Shown piece after piece: positions 6,967 to 13,874 of a DNA stretch of 18,823 bases. Source of the stretch: Flavobacterium sp. Lineage in GTDB: Bacteria; Bacteroidota; Bacteroidia; Flavobacteriales; Flavobacteriaceae. Location: positions 1 to 18,823 of the forward strand of contig NZ_JAIWOF010000127.1 of assembly GCF_020217025.1 (NCBI RefSeq). The letters run 5' to 3'. The position numbers and the translations under genes were made by a program. Positions within the stretch are counted from its first letter, which is position 1, and each line of letters starts with the position of its first letter. The notes under the pieces are model-generated. The model had not been told where the DNA came from, ran no database searches, and saw only the letters and a program-made list of their open reading frames with translations.

Positions 6967-8304
6967 ATGAAATATTCAAGAGAAATAGTTAAAGCAGTAG
7001 TAATTGGAATTGTAATTTTTGCAATACTTCAAGGCGTAAATATTGTAATCACTAGAAGTTTACCAAGTCTTCTTTCATTAAAATGGAATTTCATTTACAC
7101 GATGTTGTATAGTGTGGTGCTTTATTTTGCTAATGCTTTAATTTTTATCCAATTAGATAAGTATTTTGAAAAAAACAGATTTCATTTAAAAAGATTAGTA
7201 ATCGGATTTTTAGCTTCGTTTTTTGTGTCTGGATTTGCGATATTTCTTTTGAGAATGTTGGAAGATGTTGGGTTTGAAAACAAAACAATTCAAGAATTTA
7301 TCCAAAATGAAATGCCTGCTAATTATGTTGTAGCAATGGTGATTACGATTATAGTTTCGTTAGTAGTTCACCTGGTTTATTTCTATAAATCGTTTCAGGA
7401 AAACAAATTAAAAGAACAAAAAATCATTGCAGGAACAGCTTCGGCACAGTTTGAAAGTTTAAAAAATCAAATCGATCCGCATTTTCTTTTTAATAGTTTG
7501 AATGTATTGAGTTCGTTAATCGAGGAAAATCCCGAAAGTGCTCAAAAATTTACGACTTCGCTTTCCAAGATTTATCGCTATGTTTTGGAACAAAAAGATA
7601 AAGAATTGGTTTCGGTTGCAGAAGAATTAAAGTTTGCCAAAACGTACATGAATTTACTAAAAATGCGATTTGAAAATAGTATCACATTTGAAATTCCGGA
7701 AAGTTTTGATAATGAAGAAGCTAAAGTGGTTCCGTTGTCGCTGCAATTGTTATTAGAAAATTGCATCAAGCATAATGTGGTTAGTGAAGCAAAACCGTTA
7801 CATGTAAAAATTAGTATTGAAAATGGTCAGTTAGTCATCACTAACAATCTTCAAAAGAAAGAAGTTTTACAAGACCGAAAAGGCGTAGGATTACAAAATA
7901 TTGTGAATCGCTACGGAATTTTAACCAAAAGAAAAGTATTGGTAGAAGAAAACGAAAAAGAGTTCAAAGTATTTCTACCGATTTTAACAAAACAAATTAG
8001 TATTATGGAAACAACATACAATTATAATGAACAAACGGCTTATGACAGAGCGTCAAGAAGAGTCAAAGAAATAAAAGAGTTTTACGGAAGTTTAATTTCC
8101 TATTGCATCGTAATTCCGGTTTTAGTGTTTATCAATTTTAGAACTTTTTCTGAATTTCAATGGTTTTGGTTTCCAATGTTAGGTTGGGGAATGGGATTGT
8201 TATTTCATGGATTAAAAGTATTTGGTTACGGAAGTTCTTGGGAAGAACGAAAAATTCAAGAGATTTTGAAAAAAGATCAAGAAAAAAGCAATAAGTGGGA
8301 ATAA
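6967..8304 (+). CDS. LytS/YehU-type sensor histidine kinase with C-terminal 2TM domain
   Basis: The 445-residue membrane protein has four hydrophobic helices at ~8-29, 42-62, 76-97 and 120-141, then a coiled linker. Next comes the His_kinase domain with the phospho-acceptor H172 in QIDPHFLFNSLNVL (168-181), the N-box LLLENCIKHN (261-270) and the ATP-lid motif KGVGLQNIVNRYG (305-317). After the kinase (ends ~340) the chain continues into a second module (~350-445) with two more membrane helices (~375-391, 398-416) and the ending WEERKIQEILKK..NKWE. That module is a 2TM domain closely similar to the separate 2TM protein encoded next. A Met at residue 347 could start the module on its own, but the frame is continuous. 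It pairs with the LytTR regulator at 8749. Confidence 0.92.
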   Translation: MKYSREIVKAVVIGIVIFAILQGVNIVITRSLPSLLSLKWNFIYTMLYSVVLYFANALIFIQLDKYFEKNRFHLKRLVIGFLASFFVSGFAIFLLRMLEDVGFENKTIQEFIQNEMPANYVVAMVITIIVSLVVHLVYFYKSFQENKLKEQKIIAGTASAQFESLKNQIDPHFLFNSLNVLSSLIEENPESAQKFTTSLSKIYRYVLEQKDKELVSVAEELKFAKTYMNLLKMRFENSITFEIPESFDNEEAKVVPLSLQLLLENCIKHNVVSEAKPLHVKISIENGQLVITNNLQKKEVLQDRKGVGLQNIVNRYGILTKRKVLVEENEKEFKVFLPILTKQISIMETTYNYNEQTAYDRASRRVKEIKEFYGSLISYCIVIPVLVFINFRTFSEFQWFWFPMLGWGMGLLFHGLKVFGYGSSWEERKIQEILKKDQEKSNKWE

Positions 8305-8328
8305 TTAAATTTTAAAAAATAAGAAATC

Positions 8329-8697
8329 ATGAGTTTACAAGATAGAATCAATAGTAGAATGGATAAAGAAGCTTTTAAAAACTTTATTCCATCCAATGCC
8401 GAAGAAGCAAGATATTATCAAGCGGTTAAAAGAGTAAAGAAAATAAAAGGATTTTACACACACGCAGTTGTTTATTTGGTCATCAATATTATGATTGTGA
8501 TAATCAATATTCAAAATTTAAAAGATGGCGAAAGTTATTTTCAAGCGCATAATTTCTTCACGGCTTTCTTTTGGGGATTAGGATTATTAGCACACGGATT
8601 GTCCGTATTTTTACCTGATTTTATCATGGGTCAAAACTGGGAAGAACGCAAGATTAAAGAATTTATGGAGAAAGAAAAAGCGAATAAGTGGGAATAA
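8329..8697 (+). CDS. 2TM domain-containing protein
   Basis: This is a 122-residue membrane protein with two hydrophobic helices (~47-64 and ~75-93) flanked by basic helices. It carries family-like segments AVKRVKKIKGFYTHAVVYLV and NWEERKIKEFMEKEKANKWE. It is a paralogue of the C-terminal module of the preceding histidine kinase: both share A-x(4)-V-K-x-I-K-x-FY, a W/G-rich second helix with L-x-HGL-x-VF, and a near-identical W-E-E-R-K-I ending in NKWE. The domain has no known biochemical role; its regular placement beside LytS/LytTR genes in flavobacteria suggests a signalling or membrane-anchoring function. It lies 24 bp after the kinase gene, in the same operon. Confidence 0.88.
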   Translation: MSLQDRINSRMDKEAFKNFIPSNAEEARYYQAVKRVKKIKGFYTHAVVYLVINIMIVIINIQNLKDGESYFQAHNFFTAFFWGLGLLAHGLSVFLPDFIMGQNWEERKIKEFMEKEKANKWE

Positions 8698-8706
8698 TTA
8701 AACGCT

Positions 8707-8741
8707 GAATATCGAATAACGAATGTTGAATTTTGAAGTTT
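8707..8741. repeat. Five-unit 7-bp GAAT-phased intergenic repeat
   Basis: Five consecutive heptamers read GAATATC, GAATAAC, GAATGTT, GAATTTT and GAAGTTT, so GAA recurs every 7 bp. The run fills most of the 51 bp between the 2TM gene stop and the LytTR regulator start at 8749. I see no second copy in the window. I have a memory of similar GAAT-rich strings in flavobacterial intergenic regions, but cannot verify it here. It could be a dispersed element or a binding array. Confidence 0.5.
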
Positions 8742-8748
8742 AAAAACA

Positions 8749-9501
8749 ATGAACATATTAATTATCGAAGACGAAAAACCAGCAGCACGATTGTTGCAAC
8801 GCAAGGTTGAAAAATTAGGATTGCAAGTGAATACGATGTTACATTCTGTGGAAGAAGCTATTTCATGGTTTCAAAACCATCCGCATCCTGATTTGATTTT
8901 TTTGGACATTCAATTGTCTGATGGTTTGTCGTTTGAGATATTTGAGCAAATTGATATTAAAAGCGCCGTGATTTTCACAACCGCTTATGATGAATATGCT
9001 TTGCGAGCTTTCAAACTAAATAGCATTGATTATTTATTGAAACCTATTGATGAAGAAGATTTAGAGGTTGCGGTCAATAAATTCAAAGTCAGAAACCAAG
9101 CACAAAATATTTCATTAGATTTTGAAGCGATAAAGCGCATGTTAGTCAATCCAGTGGAAAAGGAATACAAAAAGCGTTTTTCGGTAAAAATTGGGCAACA
9201 ATTAAAAGTCATTTCAATTGATGAAGTCGAATGTTTTTATAGCGAAAACAAAGGAACTTATATTCACACCTTAGACAATAGAGATTATCTAATCGATTCC
9301 ACTTTAGAAGTTGTAGAAGCCGAAATCAATCCAAAAGAATTCTATCGCGTAAGCCGAAAATTCATTGTTCCATTGAAAGCAGTGAAGGAAATTCAAGTGT
9401 ATTCCAATTCAAGATTAAAAATCATTTTACCAACATACAAAGACGATGAAGTCATTGTAGCAAGAGAACGAGTTGGTGATTTTAAAGAGTGGATTGGTTA
9501 A
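8749..9501 (+). CDS. LytTR-family response regulator
   Basis: The 250-residue cytoplasmic regulator has an N-terminal receiver domain (1-~118) with acidic residues E7-D8, phosphorylation site D53 in DLIFLDIQLSDG, T77/T78 and K98 in YLLKP. A LytTR DNA-binding domain (~140-248) follows, with FSVKIGQQLKVISIDEVECF, TLEVVEAEI, FYRVSRKFIVPL and RLKIILP. This is the standard partner of the LytS-type kinase encoded at 6967, and the gene order kinase - 2TM - regulator supports a phosphorelay pair. LytTR domains bind direct repeats; whether the GAAT-phased repeat directly upstream is a target is unknown. The stop codon overlaps the stop of the convergent gene at 9498. Confidence 0.95.
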   Translation: MNILIIEDEKPAARLLQRKVEKLGLQVNTMLHSVEEAISWFQNHPHPDLIFLDIQLSDGLSFEIFEQIDIKSAVIFTTAYDEYALRAFKLNSIDYLLKPIDEEDLEVAVNKFKVRNQAQNISLDFEAIKRMLVNPVEKEYKKRFSVKIGQQLKVISIDEVECFYSENKGTYIHTLDNRDYLIDSTLEVVEAEINPKEFYRVSRKFIVPLKAVKEIQVYSNSRLKIILPTYKDDEVIVARERVGDFKEWIG

Positions 9502-10265
9502 ATAATAGTTTTTCGAATCCCAATAAGAACAAAAATCAAAAGGGAATATAGGATGAAAAAAGGTGCAATAAATTCAATCCAACCTAATGGCAACATAAAG
9601 GCAATAATTAATAATTGAAATCCTAATCCGTATAACGAAAGTAGTGTCATAAACCAATTAGGAAAAGTTTTTACTTTATACGCTTCAGAATCTAAAAAGT
9701 GAATTACTTTGTCAAATATTCCGTAAACAATAGTGTAAATTCCAAATAAAATATTGACTGCTTTTTGAGTTTCGCCAGGTAAAGCTTTCGGTGCTTTGTA
9801 TTCAAAAATTTTACTCGTATTGTCTCCACCGATTGATTTGTTTCTTAAAATTACGTAGTAATAATTGTAAAGTGTTCCTTGTAATTGTATGCTTATGAAG
9901 GCTAAAATGGCTACCCAAAAAGGTGTTTTGGAAACATAGCAAATAGTCATAAGAAAAAAGAAATTTAGAAAAATATCAAATACACTATCTAAATATCTTC
10001 CCACATAAGAAGGTGTGTTTTTCAATCGGGCTAATTCACCATCTGCGGCATCAATTCCCGATTTTAAGATGATAAAAAAACCAGCTGCTAAATAGTATTG
10101 GTTTAAAATACAATAGATTGCAAATAATCCAGAAATTCCAAATAAAAGCGTTACATGAATAGGTGTAAAGCGTGTTTCTTTTAATTGAAGTGCGAAAAAT
10201 CTTCCGAAAGATCTTCCGTAATCAGACAAATCTAAAAATTTATCCGAAGCGTTTAATTTTGACAT
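9498..10265 (-). CDS. CDP-alcohol phosphatidyltransferase
   Basis: The 255-residue multi-pass membrane enzyme has the complete catalytic signature of the CDP-alcohol phosphotransferase family: D72-x-x-D75-G76-x-x-A79-R80-x8-G89-x3-D93-x3-D97. The four aspartates bind the metal and the CDP group and D97 acts as base, by analogy with characterised members. Some six hydrophobic segments follow or surround the motif. The enzyme moves a phosphatidyl (or related) group from a CDP-linked donor to an alcohol during phospholipid synthesis, but the acceptor cannot be told from the motif. It may not be phosphatidylserine or phosphatidylglycerophosphate synthase. Its start lies 43 bp after the heme A synthase stop and it converges on the LytTR gene with overlapping stop codons. 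Confidence 0.9.
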   Translation of the reverse strand: MSKLNASDKFLDLSDYGRSFGRFFALQLKETRFTPIHVTLLFGISGLFAIYCILNQYYLAAGFFIILKSGIDAADGELARLKNTPSYVGRYLDSVFDIFLNFFFLMTICYVSKTPFWVAILAFISIQLQGTLYNYYYVILRNKSIGGDNTSKIFEYKAPKALPGETQKAVNILFGIYTIVYGIFDKVIHFLDSEAYKVKTFPNWFMTLLSLYGLGFQLLIIAFMLPLGWIEFIAPFFILYSLLIFVLIGIRKTII

Positions 10266-10308
10266 TTAAAGTTAATAACAAAGAACTGTGACAATATAGT
10301 CGGTAACC

Positions 10309-11328
10309 TTATTTTGTGAATCGATGTAATGTAAACGTCATAGCAGTTAATAAAAAGAACGCCATTATTTGATGTGCCAAACCTAACCAAAGTGGCACAT
10401 GGAAAATTAAGGTGAAAATTCCTAAGATGAATTGAATAAACACAAAAACTAAAAGTGTTTTTATACCATTATCTTGTGTTTTGTCTAATGTGATTTTTCT
10501 ACTTTTTATAAATAAGAAAATAATCATTCCAACTACCACATAAGCAAAGGTTCGGTGAATGAATTGTACACCACTTTTCCCTTCTGTAAATGCTAAAAGT
10601 AAATTCGATTGTTCTAATTGGATACTTTCATGGAAGAATTGTCCGTCGCTCATTAATGGCCAATGATTATGAATTAAACCAGCATTTAAACCAGCAACAA
10701 ATCCACCGTAAATAATTTGAATGATTAGAATTACCAAAGCAATTCGGGCAATTTTTCTTAATTCTAAAACCGGTAATTTTTGTTCTGGATAAATTAAATC
10801 TAACGCTACCCAAAGCGTATAAGCAAACGTAATAAAAGCAAACGTTAAGTGAATCGCTAATCTGAAATGACTCACATCGGGCATATCTTTTAAACCACTA
10901 GCTACCATGAACCAACCCAAAAATCCTTGAAAAGCACCCATTCCTAAAAGAATGAAACATTTTTTGATGGTTTCGTTATCTAATTGTTTTTTGATTAAGA
11001 AATAAACAAAAGGAATAATGAAAACCACACCAATAATACGGCCAATAAAACGGTGAAACCACTCCCAAAAGAAAATGAATTTGTAATCGTCTAATTGAAA
11101 ATCATTATATTGATTAATTAGTTGATATTCTGGATATTTTTTATATTCTTCAAAAGCTTCCACCCATTTTTCTTCTGACATAGGAGGGAAGGTGTCATTG
11201 ATTAAATGCCAATCGGTCATAGATAAACCGGAGTTGGTTAAACGTGTAATTCCACCAACCGTAACCATGATAAATAATAAAATACAACCAGAAAGTAGCC
11301 AATAAATGACTGATTTATTTGTTTTCAT
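10309..11328 (-). CDS. ctaA: Heme A synthase (COX15/CtaA family)
   Basis: The 339-residue inner-membrane enzyme oxidises the C8 methyl of heme O to a formyl group, giving heme A for cytochrome c oxidase. Eight hydrophobic helices can be traced. The histidines expected as heme ligands or active-site residues appear in membrane contexts: H92 in FWEWFHRFIGR (87-97), H160 in FRLAIHLTFAF, H258 in VQFIHRTFAY and H319 in LGLAHQIMAFF. The N-terminal VTVGGITRLTNSGLSMTDW (22-40) is typical of the longer type 2 (alphaproteobacterial/mitochondrial COX15-like) enzymes. It lies downstream of the CCA-adding enzyme gene, with a -7-like box in the gap, and upstream of the phosphatidyltransferase gene. Confidence 0.95.
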   Translation of the reverse strand: MKTNKSVIYWLLSGCILLFIMVTVGGITRLTNSGLSMTDWHLINDTFPPMSEEKWVEAFEEYKKYPEYQLINQYNDFQLDDYKFIFFWEWFHRFIGRIIGVVFIIPFVYFLIKKQLDNETIKKCFILLGMGAFQGFLGWFMVASGLKDMPDVSHFRLAIHLTFAFITFAYTLWVALDLIYPEQKLPVLELRKIARIALVILIIQIIYGGFVAGLNAGLIHNHWPLMSDGQFFHESIQLEQSNLLLAFTEGKSGVQFIHRTFAYVVVGMIIFLFIKSRKITLDKTQDNGIKTLLVFVFIQFILGIFTLIFHVPLWLGLAHQIMAFFLLTAMTFTLHRFTK

Positions 11329-11342
11329 TTTTCTTGATATTC

Positions 11343-11390
11343 AAAAAGCACCCCAAATTTACATAATGTGCATTTGAAAAGTGCTTTAAC
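11343..11390 (-). terminator. Possible terminator of the CCA-adding enzyme gene
   Basis: AAAGCAC (11345-11351) and GTGCTTT (11381-11387) are complementary, separated by 29 nt. On the minus strand the distal arm is followed by TTGA after GTGCTTT, so the T-run is GCTTTTTGA. The long loop makes this a weak terminator; the same gap also holds the -7-like box for ctaA. Confidence 0.3.
11354..11361 (-). promoter_or_regulatory. -7 promoter box for ctaA
   Basis: The minus strand reads TAAATTTG here, an exact TAnnTTTG match, 25 nt upstream of the ctaA start codon. No good -33 element is present at 19-23 bp, so this is tentative. Confidence 0.35.
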
Positions 11391-11402
11391 AGATTATAAT
11401 TT

Positions 11403-12818
11403 TTATACTTTTTTCAATCCCATTTTTGAAGCTTTGTTCAAGATAAAATCTTTAGCAGCTTCGTATTCGTTTGGAATTTCGCCTTCTAAAATAGCTTCTT
11501 TAACGGCTTCTTTCAAAACTCCAATTTCTCTACAAGGTTTTAATCCAAATAGTTCCATTATTTCTTCGCCCGAAATTGGTGGTTGGAAAACACGAACTCT
11601 ATCTTTTTCTTCTACTTCCACAATCTTTTCTTTTACGATGTCGAAATTCTTGTGGTATTTCTGAAATTTCTTTGGATTTTTTGTAGTGATATCGGCTTTA
11701 CACAAGGTCATCAAACTATCAATATCTTCGCCAGCATCGAAAACCAAACGACGAACTGCACTATCGGTAACAATGTCTTCGGCAATTACAATTGGTCGCG
11801 AACTCATCATAACCATTTTTTGCACGAATTTCATCTTATGATTCAAAGGCATGTGCAAACGTTCAAATATTTTTTTGACCATTTTTCCACCCAAAAATTC
11901 ATGTCCGTGAAACGTCCAACCTTGTTTTTTGTTGAATCTTTTGGTTGGTGCTTTGCCAATATCATGTAACAATGCTGACCAACGCAACCAAACATCGTCG
12001 GTATTTGGACAAATATTATCTACTACTTCTAACGTATGATAAAAATTGTTTTTGTGAGTATGACCTTCGACTTCTTCAACATTATTTAAAGCGGTTAATT
12101 CAGGTAAAATAATGTCTAATAAACCCGTTTGGTACAAATGTAAAAATCCGATGGAAGGTTTATCTGAAGCTAAAATTTTATGCAATTCATCAACAATTCT
12201 TTCGCCAGAAATTATATTGATTCTATCTTTATTTTTTGAAATCGCCTCTAAAGATTCCGATTCGATTTCGAAATTCAATTGCGTAGCAAAACGAATCGCA
12301 CGCATCATACGCAACGGATCATCGGAATAAGTAATATCTGGATTTAAAGGTGTTTTGATGATTTTGTTTTTCAAATCTTCCACCCCGTTAAAAGGATCAA
12401 CTAAATCACCAAAGTTTTCAGAATTCAATGAAAAAGCTAAGGCATTTATTGTAAAGTCACGTCTTTCTTGGTCGTCTTTTAGCGTTCCGTTTTCCACTAA
12501 TGGATTTCGGCTATCGTGCGTATAAGATTCTTTTCTAGCGCCTACAAATTCCACATCAATATCATCGTAGCGCAACATGGCTGTTCCGTAGTTTTTGAAA
12601 ACCTGTACTTTTGGATGAAACGGAATCAATTCGGAAACTTTTAAAGCCAATTCAATTCCGCTACCAACGGCAACGATATCGATGTCTTTTTTGTGATTTC
12701 TGTTGAGTACTATATCGCGAACAAAACCACCAATCACATAGCATTCCAAGTTGAGTTCTTGTGCGGCTTGCGAAATGATTTTGAAGATGTTATGTTCTAA
12801 ATGTTGTTTGTAATTCAT
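11403..12818 (-). CDS. cca: CCA tRNA nucleotidyltransferase
   Basis: The enzyme adds or repairs the 3'-CCA end of tRNA. I place the start at the ATG at 12818 (471 residues, MNYKQHLEHNIFKII...). An in-frame ATG 20 codons further upstream (12878) would read through an inverted repeat and overlap the preceding gene by 35 bp, and its extra residues do not resemble the family. With the chosen start, the nucleotidyltransferase motif GGFVRD is at 30-35 with D45-x-D47 (KKDIDIVAVG), RRDFTINALAF at 119-129, DDPLRMMRAIRFA at 166-178, and a C-terminal HD domain with HDIGK (285-289). This is a class II enzyme with HD domain. The 5' leader is made of cassette sequence (see 12825-13256). It ends in a convergent-free gap before ctaA. 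Confidence 0.93.
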   Translation of the reverse strand: MNYKQHLEHNIFKIISQAAQELNLECYVIGGFVRDIVLNRNHKKDIDIVAVGSGIELALKVSELIPFHPKVQVFKNYGTAMLRYDDIDVEFVGARKESYTHDSRNPLVENGTLKDDQERRDFTINALAFSLNSENFGDLVDPFNGVEDLKNKIIKTPLNPDITYSDDPLRMMRAIRFATQLNFEIESESLEAISKNKDRINIISGERIVDELHKILASDKPSIGFLHLYQTGLLDIILPELTALNNVEEVEGHTHKNNFYHTLEVVDNICPNTDDVWLRWSALLHDIGKAPTKRFNKKQGWTFHGHEFLGGKMVKKIFERLHMPLNHKMKFVQKMVMMSSRPIVIAEDIVTDSAVRRLVFDAGEDIDSLMTLCKADITTKNPKKFQKYHKNFDIVKEKIVEVEEKDRVRVFQPPISGEEIMELFGLKPCREIGVLKEAVKEAILEGEIPNEYEAAKDFILNKASKMGLKKV

Positions 12819-12824
12819 GTTATT

Positions 12825-12842
12825 ACCGCAGATTCGCAGATT
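12825..12842 (+). repeat. Left 18-bp inverted repeat of the GxxExxY unit
   Basis: The sequence is ACCGCAGATTCGCAGATT. It is the exact reverse complement of 13239-13256 and itself contains two tandem copies of CGCAGATT (12827-12834, 12835-12842). It sits between the GxxExxY stop codon (12844) and the CCA-enzyme start codon (12818). Confidence 0.9.
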
Positions 12843-12843
12843 T

Positions 12844-13227
12844 TTATTTTTTTGAAAGTACAACTCTTTTGTGTTCAAGTGATACAGAATTAAAATTAAC
12901 TAAAAGTGCTAATTCATTTCCTGAAACTTTCAAATAATTTAAACATTGATTGTAATGAGCATTGTTAAAACAATCGACAGTTTTTATTTCTAATATAATT
13001 TCATTAAAAACTACAAAATCAGCATAAAATTTATGTTTTAATACTGTGTTTTTGTAATTTACTACATATTCTTTTTCTCTTTCGTATGGGATGTTAGCTT
13101 GTTGAAACTCAAATTCGATGGCGTCTTTATATACAATTTCAGAAAATCCTTTCCCTAAATTTTTATGGACTTCAAATAGAACTCCAATAATTTGGTAAGT
13201 TTTGTCTTTATATAAAAAATCATCCAT
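12844..13227 (-). CDS. GxxExxY protein, PD-(D/E)XK nuclease-like
   Basis: The 127-residue product belongs to the GxxExxY family (PDDEXK_3-like). The naming motif is G27-F-S-E30-I-V-Y33 after IIGVLFEVHKNLGKGF. Candidate nuclease core residues follow: D70 in FYADFVV, then E80-x-K82 in IILEIKTV, with a later helix AHYNQCLNYLK (90-100) whose Q94 and Y98 are typical of this superfamily. No biochemical function is established for the family, and the PD-(D/E)XK assignment is known only from fold and motif similarity. It is cytoplasmic, with no signal peptide. The gene almost exactly fills an inverted-repeat-bounded unit placed between two tRNA-maturation genes on the same strand, so it is probably transcribed with them. 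The start ATG is at 13227; the stop lies 1 nt inside the left repeat. Confidence 0.9.
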   Translation of the reverse strand: MDDFLYKDKTYQIIGVLFEVHKNLGKGFSEIVYKDAIEFEFQQANIPYEREKEYVVNYKNTVLKHKFYADFVVFNEIILEIKTVDCFNNAHYNQCLNYLKVSGNELALLVNFNSVSLEHKRVVLSKK

Positions 13228-13238
13228 AATATAATTTT

Positions 13239-13256
13239 AATCTGCGAATCTGCGGT
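13239..13256 (-). repeat. Right 18-bp inverted repeat of the GxxExxY unit
   Basis: The plus strand reads AATCTGCGAATCTGCGGT, the exact reverse complement of 12825-12842. It lies 6 nt beyond the stop codon (13263-13265) of the threonylcarbamoyladenylate synthase gene and 11 nt before the GxxExxY start codon. In an mRNA spanning both, the two arms could pair and loop out the entire small gene. Confidence 0.9.
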
Positions 13257-13262
13257 GCTTTT

Positions 13263-13823
13263 TTATTTGCGAATCACTTTTACCTGGCTATCTAAACCTA
13301 ATTTGATAATCGTAGAAGGATTTTTGCAAACTTTATCGTGGTGCAAATTTACTACATAGTCCACACCTTTTATAATTTCGGGACTAATTTCTTTGAAAGT
13401 TTTTGGTGTAGGTTCGCCCGAAATATTTGCTGAGGTTGAAACCAATGGTTTTTTCATGCGTTCCATCAACTTAAAACAAAAAGGTTCGGTAACTATTCGA
13501 ACTCCTAACGTATTATCTTCAGCCACAATATTTTTGGCTACATTTCGAGGATTGTCTAAAATTAAAGTGGTTGGTTTTTCCGACAAATCTAGAATTTGCC
13601 AAGCCACATCAGGAATTTCTTTGAAAACGTTGTACATCATGCGTTCGCCATTCATTAAAACAATCATGCTTTTGGTTTCTTCACGTTGTTTTAAAGCATA
13701 GATTTTTTTAACGGCTTCTTCATTAGTAGCATCGCAACCAATTCCCCAAACGGTATCAGTTGGATATAAGATAATACCACCGTTTTTAATAACTTCATAT
13801 GCGTTGTGTACCTCTGTGTTCAT
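13263..13823 (-). CDS. L-threonylcarbamoyladenylate synthase (YrdC/Sua5 family)
   Basis: The enzyme makes threonylcarbamoyl-AMP from threonine, bicarbonate and ATP, the first step of the t6A37 tRNA modification. At 186 residues it is the short single-domain (TsaC/YrdC) form without the extra C-terminal Sua5 domain. Family motifs are LYPTDTVWGIGCDA (19-32), the nucleotide/threonine pocket KQREETKSMIVL (45-56), TLGVRIV (105-111) and STSANISGEPTP (129-140), with PSTIIKL near the end. The promoter is found in the divergent gap before the glycosyltransferase gene. Its downstream partner on the transcript is the CCA-adding enzyme, now separated by the GxxExxY unit; both act on tRNA. Confidence 0.93.
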   Translation of the reverse strand: MNTEVHNAYEVIKNGGIILYPTDTVWGIGCDATNEEAVKKIYALKQREETKSMIVLMNGERMMYNVFKEIPDVAWQILDLSEKPTTLILDNPRNVAKNIVAEDNTLGVRIVTEPFCFKLMERMKKPLVSTSANISGEPTPKTFKEISPEIIKGVDYVVNLHHDKVCKNPSTIIKLGLDSQVKVIRK

Positions 13824-13839
13824 AATTTAATTATTTTTA

Positions 13840-13874
13840 CAAAAATATTCTAAAAATTTTAAAAATGAATCAAA
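13840..13874 (-). promoter_or_regulatory. Promoter for the tRNA-maturation gene pair
   Basis: On the minus strand TTTG (13874-13871) is followed after 23 bp by TATTTTTG (13847-13840), an exact TAnnTTTG match, 17 nt before the ATG at 13823. The -33 element falls inside the first codons of the divergent glycosyltransferase gene. A weaker TATTTTTA on the plus strand at 13832-13839 may serve that gene. Confidence 0.55.

Larger units (their letters stand above)
12825..13256. mobile_element. 432-bp inverted-repeat-bounded unit carrying a GxxExxY gene
   Basis: The unit is bounded by a perfect 18 bp inverted repeat (12825-12842 and 13239-13256). Between the repeats there is only the small GxxExxY gene: 1 nt separates the left repeat from the stop codon and 11 nt separate the start codon from the right repeat. 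Outside, 6 nt lie between the unit and the stop of the threonylcarbamoyladenylate synthase gene, and 6 nt between the unit and the start of the CCA-adding enzyme gene. No transposase is encoded and no obvious direct target duplication is seen in the 6 nt flanks (GTTATT, GCTTTT). The structure suggests a non-autonomous or self-mobile insertion cassette; mobility is inference. Confidence 0.55.

Noticed and set aside
12819..12878. N-terminal 20-residue extension of the CCA-adding enzyme from an upstream ATG at 12878
   Set aside because: It runs through the inverted repeat and overlaps the GxxExxY coding region by 35 bp. The extra residues do not look like the family, and the ATG at 12818 gives a normal N-terminus.
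12844..13227. GxxExxY unit as a toxin-antitoxin pair or restriction system
   Set aside because: There is only one gene, with no partner gene, methyltransferase or second frame in the unit.
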